Shown piece after piece: positions 1-10,443 of a stretch of DNA of 26,945 bases. How positions within the stretch are numbered: position 1 is the stretch's first letter; each line of letters opens with the position of its first letter. The notes under the pieces are model-generated. The model saw nothing but the letters and a program-made list of their open reading frames with translations, searched no databases and was not told the origin of the DNA. Origin of the DNA: Hirudo medicinalis (lineage: Eukaryota > Annelida > Clitellata > Hirudinida > Hirudinidae); assembly GCA_011800805.1 (NCBI GenBank), contig MPNW01000577.1:47501-74445 (forward strand), given 5' to 3'. Made by a program: the position numbers and the translations under genes.

Positions 1-119
<119 letters not shown>

Positions 120-484
120 ATATTTTAACCGTCAAACGGTAATTGTTCAAACTGCTGTAGAAAGTTCATTTCAGTTTTAACTTACCAAATTATCCAATCG
201 AAACAAACCTCCGAGTAATAATTCCAGCTGATTAGTCAGACGAAATTGACTGACCTAGATTTTTTGGGTCAACGTCTCGAAAAGGGTCAAGGTGATTCCA
301 GTTCCGGATTTACCCGGTGGAGGCCCCCGTCCAGTGACATACCCCGACCATGCCTAAACCCGGCTCTGGGCTTTTATGTTTTCTTTTTTTTTTTTGTTTC
401 CTTCTGTCGTTCGTGAACTTCTCAATTTCAACAAAATGACAGGTTCTCTTGTCGCATGTTTCTTTAGTGATCTATTTACGCTAT
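120..484. other. Intergenic, no gene seen
   Basis: Non-repetitive sequence between two ATT arrays. It includes a GC-richer patch at about 290-370 and a T run near 383-395. I see no reading frame with coding character and no RNA gene. Confidence 0.5.
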
Positions 485-561
485 GCGCCATGTAAATGTA
501 CTAGTGTTATTTATTATTATTATTACTATTATTATTATTATAATTATTATTATTATTGTTG

Positions 562-602
<41 letters not shown>

Positions 603-603
603 T
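485..603 (+). repeat. (ATT)n microsatellite preceded by SINE-like 3' end
   Basis: An ATT/GTT array spans 507-603. Just before it, 485-498 matches 12 of 14 bases of the shared 3' end of the two SINE-like elements described at 14722 and 24621. The sequence further upstream does not align well with those elements, so this may be a different or badly decayed copy, or chance. Confidence 0.6.
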
Positions 604-1074
604 CGCAGATTGAATTTAGTGCTCAATTTATGAGAGGTGTCTGACATTTGTCGGACTAATAATTTAATACAAAAAATGAGGCCGAACCGAATATTTCGTG
701 TCTTAAAAATTTCTCGAAAGTGAAAGTTATGAGCGGAAAAACCGGCTCGGCTTTGATTCATTGATGCAATTTGTGATGATTCACTTCCTCAAATTCTCTA
801 GAATAATGAAAGTAATAAAGACTAAATATTAAAATAAATATTTTTATTTGAATAAATATTTTTATTTGAATGAATATCAATCAAAATGAAAATATTCTCC
901 CTCCATTTTTTTTTTGTCACACGTCGAAATAAAACATTTACTCTCTGTGAGAAGAAATGTTTGCAACTCCCTCTGCTTCTTTCTTTTGGATTTCAAGTCA
1001 TAACAACTTCCATCTCTTGAGTCTCGTGCCTTCAGCATATAGATGTGTAAGGCACAATGAATGACTGACTACCT
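604..1074. repeat. Intergenic with an 18-bp tandem repeat
   Basis: The stretch holds an AT-rich 18-bp unit repeated twice plus a partial third copy at 833-877 (units begin at 833 and 851). The rest is unique sequence with no coding signal. Confidence 0.6.
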
Positions 1075-1310
1075 CTGTTGTTGTTGTTATTGTTATTAAT
1101 AAGCTTTTATATTTATTTTATTAATATCACTACTATTGTTGTTGTTGTTGTTATTATTATCATCATTATCATCATTATTATTATTATTATTATTGTTGTT
1201 ATTATTATTATTATTATTGTTATTATTATTAGTAGTAGTAGTAGTATTATTATTTTCATTATTATTATTATTTGTGTTGTTTTTATTTTTATTATTATTA
1301 TTATTATTAG
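1075..1310. repeat. Compound GTT/ATT/AGT microsatellite
   Basis: About 235 bp of interrupted trinucleotide repeats: GTT, then ATT with ATC interruptions, then a short AGT block, then ATT again. Open frames across it (Ile/Leu/Val runs on one strand, Asn runs on the other) are artefacts of the repeat. Confidence 0.93.
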
Positions 1311-1370
1311 CTTTTACCATTTCAAATAAACTAGGCAAGTCTAAACAATTTCATTGCAATCGTAACTATT

Positions 1371-1463
1371 CATCGTCATCACCACCGTGACTTCAAAATC
1401 ATCATCATTACTATCAACATCGTCGTCATCATCATCGTCGTCATCGTCGTCGTCATCACCACC
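1371..1463. repeat. (ATC/GTC)n microsatellite
   Basis: Mixed ATC and GTC trinucleotides. On the minus strand they read as a poly-Asp stretch with no surrounding protein signal, so I treat this as a non-coding simple repeat. Confidence 0.9.
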
Positions 1464-1639
1464 TTCCCAAAACACAGACCCGCAGGAGATCGGATTACTC
1501 TCCAGTTCATAAGCGCCTAGAAAGCAAAAGCAAGGATTAATTGTTTTAAGAGTCGGTTTATCATTGAAGGAGTAAAAGGAGCTCACAGATTAAAACAGAT
1601 AGGCAGGGTCGAGTCTACGCTCTCCTTTCTTTTCCAATT

Positions 1640-1675
1640 CCCTCCCTCTCTCTCTCTCTATATATATATATATAT
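1640..1675. repeat. (CT)n(TA)n dinucleotide repeat
   Basis: A CT dinucleotide run passes directly into a TA run. It sits within a pyrimidine-rich patch at about 1620-1700. Confidence 0.9.
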
Positions 1676-2250
1676 CCCTCTCTCCTCTCACTTTCTCCAT
1701 CTCCATCCGTTGAGTCAGAGCCTCAGCGCTGCAGCGAATTCTGCTCTTGCAATCAAAACTTCTTCTTATTCCAGGCGTTGAACTTTCAAAGCGCTGGAGT
1801 CTTTCCAGTTGTGGGTTAAGGGATGTCCTTTGGTGGTCACTAGTGGAAAGAGAATCGCACCAGTAATATCATATTCATCCTTCTCTTTCATGATTTATGT
1901 CCATTCGTTTGTGTTGAAGCTCTGATGTGGATGACGATGGTGTGCAGTTGTAGTCAATGTAGTTGTTTCGATCTGGCCTACGCGTCTGTCGATACTCATA
2001 GGAACACTATCTTTGGACTTATTAAATCTACAATTATCGATAATTAATCGCCAATTCTGTGTTTAATCCGACGTTAAAACATCCCCCTCCCCTCCCGGAA
2101 AAGAATTCGAAGAATTTATTATTCAACACCTCCCGACTCAACTCTGACCAAAGTTCTGCCAGGTTGAGATAAAGATTTCTCACAACCTTTCGTCATCCAA
2201 ATCATTCCACTCTCTTGTGGATTCACTTTTAAGCACTGCATGTCAGTAAA

Positions 2251-2354
2251 GATGATGACGATAATGTTGAAGATGAAGATGATGATGATGACGATGATGA
2301 TAAAGATGAGGATGATGAAATTAATGTTGGACTGACGACGACGACGACGACGAT
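2251..2354. repeat. (GAT)n then (GAC)n microsatellite
   Basis: Imperfect GAT repeats are followed by a purer GAC run at about 2332-2353. Short open frames on both strands here are low-complexity products of the repeat. Confidence 0.9.
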
Positions 2355-2484
2355 GCCGTTGTGGGAACATGGTGATGGTTTGATGTTGTGACCTTTTCGC
2401 ATCCGAACCCTCAGGGCAAATTTGACCTGGAAGTTGTTCGAACGATCAATCAAACATAGAAAGAACATCTCTGAGGCGTCACAC

Positions 2485-2582
2485 TATCCATCTATCATCC
2501 AAACGTACAACCATTCATGTATCCATTTATCCATCCGTGTACTCATTCATCCATCTGGTACTTATCCATTTCTTCCATCATT
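2485..2582. repeat. Degenerate (ATCC)n-type repeat
   Basis: Repeated short CATC/ATCC motifs in a loosely tetranucleotide pattern. The repeat is much more decayed than the trinucleotide arrays nearby. Confidence 0.6.
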
Positions 2583-3736
2583 CTGCAGACCCACATCTTG
2601 GGGTCGTCCACACAACAACGTGGTAAAACACATGGTAATTAAAGGTAAACTTTGAACGCTTCCATGTTGGAAAGGTGCACATCGCAGTCATTCCTTGGAG
2701 ACTTTGGATCAAGATCCTGGATTCGGATTGGTGGAACTAATCATTCAAAATGAACTGATTCTGCATCTCAGAGTTATGAATTATGAAGAAGCACATTCGA
2801 TGCAACTGAAAACTATGCGTTTCTTCAACTTTCAATTCGTTGATGGATTCCGAATTCCTCGTTCAGCGATTGCTGTCCAAACCTCGATGGTTGAACTGCG
2901 ATGACTGACACAATCAATCAGAGAGGTTTATTATTAATAAATATTATTATTGTTGCTGTTATTAAGAGTACGAAATAAGCAACGGTCCGCACATTGGGAG
3001 GCCACTACTGAGATCGTTAGCTTTAGCTAATTAATGATTAGCTAATTAGATGGATCTCTCAATCTCGGTAAATTTTGCACACATTAATGGATCTATCGCT
3101 TGAAAATCCCAAGTAAAGCTAAAAGAATTGATTATCTGCTATTTACGTTTTTTTTTAAATCTTATTTACCTCTGATTTATGCACATCTATTACAAATAAA
3201 CTTCTAAATGAAAATCCTCTTAGGAATTGGAAATAATAAATCCACATTTGATGCTTCCAGGCTCCAAAAATCCAATAGCATTCTTCACCAGTCACACCCT
3301 GTTGCAAAGTCGAGTAAAATAAATAAAAATTTAATTGGCAATGCATCCTACAAAAATAATCGATAAACCAAAGCAGGAAGAGGTTCCCCGAGTACAAAAC
3401 AGCACGTCAAACCAAGGCACGGGCCTGATCGTACGCACGTGGATACCTGGAATTTTGTAGAAATAAAAAACTCTCCTTTTGGAATTGATTAGAATTTTCC
3501 GAATTGTTCGACCCAGTCGACCGACCAGAGCCAATTAGTCGAGAAGGTCAAATATCCGAAGAAAAAAAATTACTTTTTGAAAAGTAATTCCTGACTGGAA
3601 AAGCTCAACGCACGTCTTTGATCTTGCCTGGAAGCGTTGAACACACTCCAGCACGCAGGTTCACCGATTAGTTCCCATTTAGACTTTAAAAAGAAAAGAT
3701 TAACCCCATCTCGAGAGCGCCAACTTACAAAGAACC
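2583..3736. other. Intergenic / upstream region of the innexin gene
   Basis: AT-rich sequence with no frame I can support as coding. A TAGCTAATTA-type motif occurs twice around 3026-3051. The bases just before the innexin start (ending near 3730 in TTACAAAG) could be a splice acceptor for a 5' UTR intron, but I cannot confirm one. No core promoter element is convincing. Confidence 0.4.
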
Positions 3737-4954
3737 ATGATGCTCGAGGGAATGTTCACGGCCATCAGCAAGGTCTTCAAGTCGACCCGGAATGACGACG
3801 ACCTGATAGACCGAATGAACCACCAGTACAGTGTCATCTTCCTCTTCCTCTTCACGGTCATCATCAGCACCTCGCAGTATGTCGGCGATCCGATCCACTG
3901 CTGGACACCCGGCCACTTCACCTCCAACCACAACGACTACACCAACCGTGTCTGCTGGATATCCTACACCTACTCCATACCCCGGAACACCGTGGTGGGT
4001 CAGTCGGACATGAAGAGTGTGATAAACTACTACCAGTGGGTGCCGTTGGTGATGCTGCTGCAGGCTTTTCTCTTCTACCTTCCTTGTCTTATGTGGAGGG
4101 TCTTCAGCGAAAGATCAGGGATCAACATCAACAATTTGGTCGAAGCTGCCGACACCATCCAGAACGCCCTCTACCCCGAGAGAAGGGATAAAACCATCAA
4201 GTACATGATCCGTCATCTGGACCACTATCTCGATTACCAGCGCGAGTACCAGGGTGGTTGCTGCGGTGGTGTCAGACGCTTCCTTGCCAGGAAGATGTGC
4301 CTCATCTGCGGTAACAGACAGGGCAACTACCTGCTGACTCTCTATCTCATAACCAAGGTCTTGTACCTCGTCAACTTATTCAGTCAGCTGTTCATGCTCA
4401 ACGCCTTTCTTGGCAGCGACTACCATCTTTATGGCTTCGAAGTCCTCAGGGACTTGTTTACAGGGAGGAGCCTTAAGCCTAGCATCCGCTTTCCACTGAC
4501 CACCCTCTGCGACTTCCAAATTCACGCCATCGGAAACACCCACAACCACACCGTCCAGTGCGTCCTTCCCATCAACTTTTTCAATGAGAAGATCTACCTT
4601 TTCCTCTGGTTCTGGATGGTACTGGTTGCAGCTGCAACAGCCATCAGCCTCGTACGATGGATTTGGCTCCTCGGATTCAGGTACACTCGCATAAGGTACG
4701 TCCGCAAGCATCTCAAGGTCATGGGCAAGCTGAACAAGGACAGCGACAGAGATAGGAAGCTGTCCCGCAAATTTGCTCAAATGTACCTGCGTCAAGATGG
4801 CGTCTTCGTGCTGAAACTGGTTGCCAAAAACTCCACCGACCTTGTCGTGGCTGACATCGTCTCAGCCCTTTGGGACAATTATAAAAACAAGCCCATGATT
4901 GGTGCCAGAGGGCAAGACGACCTTGAAATCGATGACACCGGAGAAATGACTTGA
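3737..4954 (+). CDS. Innexin (gap-junction channel protein)
   Basis: This is a complete single-exon frame of 405 residues, close to the usual innexin length (roughly 360-450). Innexins are four-pass plasma-membrane proteins that oligomerise into gap junctions or unpaired channels in invertebrates. Visible features: TM1 at about 31-49; extracellular loop 1 with Cys55 and Cys73; the family signature YYQWV at 98-102 opening TM2 (about 101-119); a cytoplasmic loop; TM3 at about 199-222; loop 2 with Cys258 and Cys275; TM4 at about 285-308; and a basic then acidic cytoplasmic tail. Two conserved Cys per extracellular loop is the innexin pattern. There are two adjacent ATGs, and the first has a CC-ACC-like context. 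A sequon (Asn270-His-Thr) lies in loop 2. Many lophotrochozoan innexin paralogs exist, so I assign no number. Confidence 0.97.
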   Translation: MMLEGMFTAISKVFKSTRNDDDLIDRMNHQYSVIFLFLFTVIISTSQYVGDPIHCWTPGHFTSNHNDYTNRVCWISYTYSIPRNTVVGQSDMKSVINYYQWVPLVMLLQAFLFYLPCLMWRVFSERSGININNLVEAADTIQNALYPERRDKTIKYMIRHLDHYLDYQREYQGGCCGGVRRFLARKMCLICGNRQGNYLLTLYLITKVLYLVNLFSQLFMLNAFLGSDYHLYGFEVLRDLFTGRSLKPSIRFPLTTLCDFQIHAIGNTHNHTVQCVLPINFFNEKIYLFLWFWMVLVAAATAISLVRWIWLLGFRYTRIRYVRKHLKVMGKLNKDSDRDRKLSRKFAQMYLRQDGVFVLKLVAKNSTDLVVADIVSALWDNYKNKPMIGARGQDDLEIDDTGEMT

Positions 4955-7900
4955 CCTTGAACTCTACTGACAATCACCGTTTTCTTTCAGTCAAGCAGAA
5001 TACAACATCATCGAAGAATAGATGTGCATGACTGAAATTTCTCCAGATTATTCTCCAGAACAAGTCGTCTGAAATGTCGTTCCCCAGCTGATAGTCTTTT
5101 ATGAGACTGTTCGGCTTGACAATCTGCTGAATATTTCTAGATCGAGTACTCGTAACTCAAACGAAAAGTAACAAAGTAAAAGTAACTTGCAATCCCCGCC
5201 AACTTCTTCTCCGATACTAGCGTCCCGGCCTTTACTCATCGCCCCGATTAACTTGTACGGACATTTGAAGGTGACATCAGTATTTTGAGGGTGCGTTTGA
5301 TGCCGTTCTTTTTCACGATATATTATTTGTAATCTGCATTATGAAACGCTGTTAATTAATAATTTTAGGCTGATGATAATAGTAATAATCATTATTATTA
5401 CAATTAATAATAATCTTTTGAGTTTTATGATGACATTAATATGGGTTGTATTCATTCCAATACACGAATGTGTCACGCATTTAAAAGCAGTGCCTATAAA
5501 GTATTAGTTTGCCTATTGAATATTCACTTCATTTATTTTACATTTTTATTTATTTAGTGATTAAACATTGTACTAGGTATTTTTCAACTGCAAGCGAGCC
5601 TTTTATAAGTGCCTTCTGTTGTTTACGAAAAAATGGCTACGAGTGTCGGTTGCGGCCCACTTTGGTTAATTCAAGAAGTCGTTCGATTGCTCCGAAATTA
5701 TTTCAAGCGAGGATTTTAAGTTCATCGGTCCCTTGATCTGAGTGAGGAATTTTTATTCTGACATTTTGTTTTCAATGTTCACAAATTTATGAGATATTTT
5801 TATGGTATTTTATCGGAGGTATGATTTTGATTTGAATTGTTTTCTAGCCGTTTCGAATGTTTGGACGAATAAAACAAAGTCAAATGAGTATCGGATTTGT
5901 CTTGTTTTCCATAAAAAAACTACTTTGAAATAAATTTTCGGCTAGAATCATCGGATCATTTTAGACAAAGTAACATATTCGGTCTGGAGAGATTGGACTT
6001 GTGGTTGTACGTTCTCGTGCGGATTTGTCGAATTCCTTGTAAGATTGCTTTGGAATTCCAGTGTTTACATAATCAGTCGCGGTTATACGCAGTTGAACAA
6101 TCATGCTTCCTTTCAAGTTAACCAAATGCTTGGAATTGTTTAGTAGTGGCTATGTTCTCCATTTTTTTTACCTTCGTTAAGGGTGAGATGTTAGATTCAT
6201 TTGGTGTATCGACTTGATGAATTTGATAATAATATCAATCAAGATTTATCGATTTGTACATCCGATGAATTCAATATCCGTCCTACCCTATTCAAAGTAT
6301 TTACACGATAGAATAATTCAATTATTTAGCTGACATTTTTTTCATTTAAAGAAGATATGTTCTCAGCAGTTCCAGACGGGGCCAAGGTTTCAATTCTGCT
6401 TAATACACGGCAGAGTCGAAAGACAGCCAGTTGAATTTCGACACCAAGAGATTCAGCCTAACGAAATTTTGTGTATTTGTTGATTGAGTAATGGTCCAGA
6501 CAAGTGAATCAAAGCTAGGTCTTGCGTTCTGTCCCAGATACCTAGAAAGCTTCTTTCGTTTGGTCTACACAAATTCTATTCCACAGCATATAGGCTAAGC
6601 TAAATATAAATGTTGAAAAACATAAACCGGATTGACCTTCCCAAGGAGAAATGTTATCTCTCCAACCTCGGTTAGCGTTTCACTTCATCCGATCTTTCGT
6701 TTTTTTCCGACAAGAAGGTTGAATTCTCAGTCAGTTGATGTCGGTTCGTGAAACCCATACCCCGACCGCCTTGGCTGACTTGGAAGCAAATGCAGACCCC
6801 CCCTTTGCTGCTTCTGAAATTTTTTATTTCGCAACGATTGCTTTGTGAATGGATGCATAGTTCCCAACAAAGAAACATGAATGGTGTACTGCCGGTGGAA
6901 AGCAGTAAACATGGCATTAGAAGAAGAGAGTTATAATTCATCTGTGAGACACCTTTGTTGCCCTATCGATGCCATGTTGATTGGTTGCTTAAACTGGGGA
7001 TGGGTGGGTGGAAAGATTGATCGATAGACGGGTAAGTGGAAAAGATGGAGACGCTCTGAACTTTGTTCGGGGAGTAATTGTCTGTTTTCACTTTATGAGA
7101 TAAGAAATAAGCGTAAGGTTTTGATTCGTAATGTCCAAATATGTAGTACATCTACGAGAGCCATGGAGGGGATTCACCCCACCCCTGTCAGTTTGGCCCT
7201 ACTAGTCCGTTTAATTCATAAATGTTAATAATTAATAAATAATTTATTGATCATAATAAAGCTCCAATAAATTAGGAAAGTTTCCGCCGACAATATTTAT
7301 TACATATTTAAGTTTCGGTAACAATTAGATTGCCGCTAATCCGCCATTAATAATTATAAACATAATTATAAATAATTATAAACATAAACATTTAAATTAA
7401 TAAATATAAATAATTATAGTTATAAATATTATAAATTATAAACATTTAAAAGGCTTTTGATGACGAGTAACAACGCAAATCATGTCATAGAAGGACAGGA
7501 TAGGCCTTCATGTTTCAGCAACGGTTGGATAGTTCTCCCACAAAATGGAGGTAGTTCGTACCAGGTAGTAGTTGGATAAAAAATAATTCACAACGCAGCA
7601 GGCTCACACTGATGAGATGTGGAGATCACAACCTTTCCATGTTCGACAACCAGGCATCAATCTACCGGCAACCTTTCCTTTCACTCACGGTTTGCCATCA
7701 GATCGACCGGTCGAAGCAATCCGTCGGTGCACTGGATTTAGAGTGGACGCCCGTCTGGAACAACTCTATTCCATCTGCTTCGAATAATTTAGGCATGACG
7801 TCGGAAAGTTTTGGTCATCATCTCATCATGGAAACATTAACGTCAAAGGCACTTGAAAATTCTCGTCTGCCACGTTAGCCTTCTCAACAAGTTTAACTAG

Positions 7901-9857
7901 TGAAGAATATCTAATATTAATAATAATAAACGGTTTCATCAAACAATACCTTTGCTTTATTTAGCACATTTGAAGAATGGGTGAATTATTACAGAAAAAT
8001 ATATAAATCCAAGAGTCTTATGAAATCGATTTAAAATATTGAAATTTTTCCGACAATTTGTTCAATTAAATTCGGTAATTTGGGAAAAAGTGCCCCCATA
8101 AATCCTATATCCATTCATCTTTACCCCTCGCGGACCCCTTCGTGCGGCTGCTTTTTACTCGTCCAAAAACCGCGAAAACAAACGAGTCAAAAACACACAG
8201 AAATCCGAGACCTGAGGAGAGTTTTTGGACTGGCAATCCTCGGGTGATTTTTGGAGGCGATGAGATATTTACCGGTCGACTTTGTTGACGTGAGTGATGC
8301 CCCGCGGAAAAATTGGAGTGGAAAGATTGTAAACAGGGATGTACCTGTTGCCTTGAAATTACTTTATTTAACTGAATGAATTGAAGCTCTAGGGAATGGT
8401 TTTTTGTTAATGGTTCTAACTTGAATCTCGGTGCTAGGCATCTGTCTGTTAATTAGTTAACCAGTTCACTGTGAGCTTGAAGGAGATTTTGTTTTTGTAA
8501 ATTCTGTAATTAAACTCTGCTTCGTTATTGTAGTTGTTTTTTGTGTATGTTTGGGTCGAGAACCATAAAGCTTTTTAAGTTGAGGGTTAGTCTTGAGAAT
8601 CAAGTTTCCCTTCGGATGGACCTTTAGTATTTTGTCTTACTATTTAATTTATGGATTCGAATTCCAAGTGATGGATGGAATTGGTGGATGTATGGATGTA
8701 CACAGTAAAGTGACCACATTACTGCTCAACTGTTAGTAGCTTAAATAAAATGTTCGGTACTTTTATTGCAACTATTCTCTTGTTATCTAACAGAGTCGGA
8801 TGTTTGGAGTTGAACCATCAAGCAACAGATCGGATATCGATCGGCATCCTTTGTTTCTGTCTTTCCCACGAATATGCCATACAATCGGTACATTAGACAA
8901 CGGCATAAAAATAAAAAAAACTATGTCAATCTGAAATACCGAGCGGGTCCATAAGACATTGTTATCAAAAAAATCGATTATCCTATATATATATATATAG
9001 TAAAGGAGTTACATAGAATAGATTGAACTTTTGACGATTGTTTAATTGTTAGGCGGCTGCCCGTAATTAGGCGTCGTTATGCTTGTTATGCTTTCCCTTT
9101 AGATTGACCCCATCAACGTTCCTGTCAGGTGTTGCAATAACAAGCTACTTTATGCAATTTTTATGACTTGTTTACCGCGGATCGCGAAGTACAATGCACA
9201 TCAACAACTTGTCGAAAATAAAAAATAATAACAATTACAATCATAATAATATTGATCGCGACATCCGTAAAAGAGTTTAATAGGTTTTCAATTTTACTGC
9301 ACTCTAGCATTTTAGCGAGCACTCGCAACCCTCAAAAATCAAAGTTGGTTTTGATAAAATGAAATTGTTTACCTGTGTTTCTCACCATCCGAATGGGAAT
9401 TTAAACAAAAAACATCCACTCTATCTATAAATTGAGTCACGCAGACCTTTCTGACCTACCTCTCCATGTCAGAAATTTGTGACTGTTTGTGACTTGGTGG
9501 AAAAAGAAGAAACGTGGAAGTATCAATACATTTCTTTCAAACTCATCAGCTAATTTTACATGCTCCGGAATTGTGACTTTCTAAGTTGACGATAAAAAAA
9601 AGTCCTCCAATTGTCCTCCCGAGGATCAGTTCGGGAGGCAAAAGAAAACGCGATAATATTTGTGGTCTCAGCTGACGACGACAAGGAAAATATCTTATTT
9701 TAATCGATTAAAATGATAATTAATTATGATATTACGATATCAAGGTTACAACTTCTCGTGTCATCAACGCAGCTGCTAAAATCATAAACAAAAGAAAACA
9801 TGACCACGTCACTCCTCTTCTTCATGCTCTATTTTTATAAAATGGATTGATGACAAG
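4955..9857. other. Long intergenic region, no supported gene
   Basis: About 4.9 kb of mostly AT-rich sequence. I see no exon with coding composition and proper splice context on either strand. Longer accidental frames occur (for example 7612-7878 on the plus strand) but have no family resemblance. It holds an AT-rich block of near-repeats at 7340-7450 and a TA dinucleotide run at about 8983-8999. The innexin 3' UTR must lie at its left end; the nearest clear AATAAA I noticed is near 5868, which is too far to assign with confidence. Upstream exons of the gene ending at 10114 could be hidden here. Confidence 0.5.
7340..7450. repeat. AT-rich degenerate tandem repeat
   Basis: A series of variants of a motif such as AATTATAAACAT repeats over about 110 bp in very AT-rich sequence. 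I could not define a clean period by eye. Confidence 0.6.
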
Positions 9858-10114
9858 ATGATGACAAGAAGTATGAAATTATCCTTCAAAGGCTTGAAGA
9901 GAAAGTCAATCAGTCGCCGCTTCCTCAATCTTCGGCGGTGCAAAGCCGACCGATACCAGCCAAACGGAGAGAGATTGAAGAAAAGCTGAAGAAGATGCAT
10001 GTCTTAAAGAGTTTTGAGGATAAGAAGAGAACTAGTCAGTCATCAGATGACACCATCCAGAAAGCTGATGACAAGGTCAAGAAGCAAGAAGAGCCTCAGA
10101 CAATGAGGAGATAA
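9858..10114 (+). CDS. Probable terminal exon of an unrecognised charged protein
   Basis: A frame reading GAT-GAC-AAG-AAG from about 9860 stays open for some 84 codons to a TAA at 10112-10114. It is rich in Lys, Glu, Gln and Ser, with a helix-like stretch REIEEKLKKMHVLKSFEDKK near its middle that suggests a coiled coil. In-frame stops lie just upstream, and AG acceptors end at 9857 and 9868, so it would be a 3' terminal exon rather than a whole gene. An AATAAA follows at 10223-10228. I do not recognise the protein and found no convincing upstream exons. A second frame is also open for about 40 codons here, which lowers certainty. Confidence 0.42.
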
Positions 10115-10222
10115 TCAAATACCGAAAAGAGACGACAAAGGGTCTGAAAAACCATAGCAATCCTATATCGGTATTCCTAGATGGGACTTCTACTCTCCTT
10201 TATTTTGAGTTCGGCTTTTGTA

Positions 10223-10228
10223 AATAAA
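10223..10228 (+). terminator. Candidate poly(A) signal
   Basis: A canonical AATAAA lies 109 bp past the TAA at 10112-10114 and about 215 bp before the MTIF3-like start. It fits cleavage and polyadenylation of the unrecognised plus-strand transcript. Confidence 0.45.
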
Positions 10229-10443
10229 CTTGGTTTTAAAGCGACACTCTGTATCGTTATCGTTATAACAATATGTCGAAAAATGGATAGCGTTGTATAA
10301 GTTAATAAATTAATATTTTAATAATTAATTAATTGATCTGGTTGCAATTAATATTAATATTGCATTATATAACTTTAAAATATTTGATATTAGGCGCTTT
10401 AATGTAAATGTTTACATTCTCGTTGCCGTTTAATTTCGAAATA

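Noticed and set aside
280..375. A GC-richer patch considered as a fragment of a transposable element
   Set aside because: There is no second copy in the window, no terminal repeats and no coding similarity, so it cannot be supported.
1075..1338. Open frames encoding poly-Ile/Leu/Val on one strand and poly-Asn on the other
   Set aside because: They are direct translations of ATT/GTT microsatellites with no flanking coding signal.
7612..7878. An 88-codon plus-strand frame
   Set aside because: It has no recognisable family or domain, no convincing splice or poly(A) context, and a length expected by chance in 5 kb of non-coding DNA.
8180..8300. A GTGAGT donor-like site after a frame reading RPEESFWTGNPRVIFGGDE
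   Set aside because: The frame reaches a TGA just before the donor, and no matching acceptor exon was found.
9468..9560. A short frame containing CDLVEKEETWKYQY, considered as an upstream exon of the terminal exon at 9858
   Set aside because: It runs to a stop without a good donor site and shows no phase or sequence link to the later exon.
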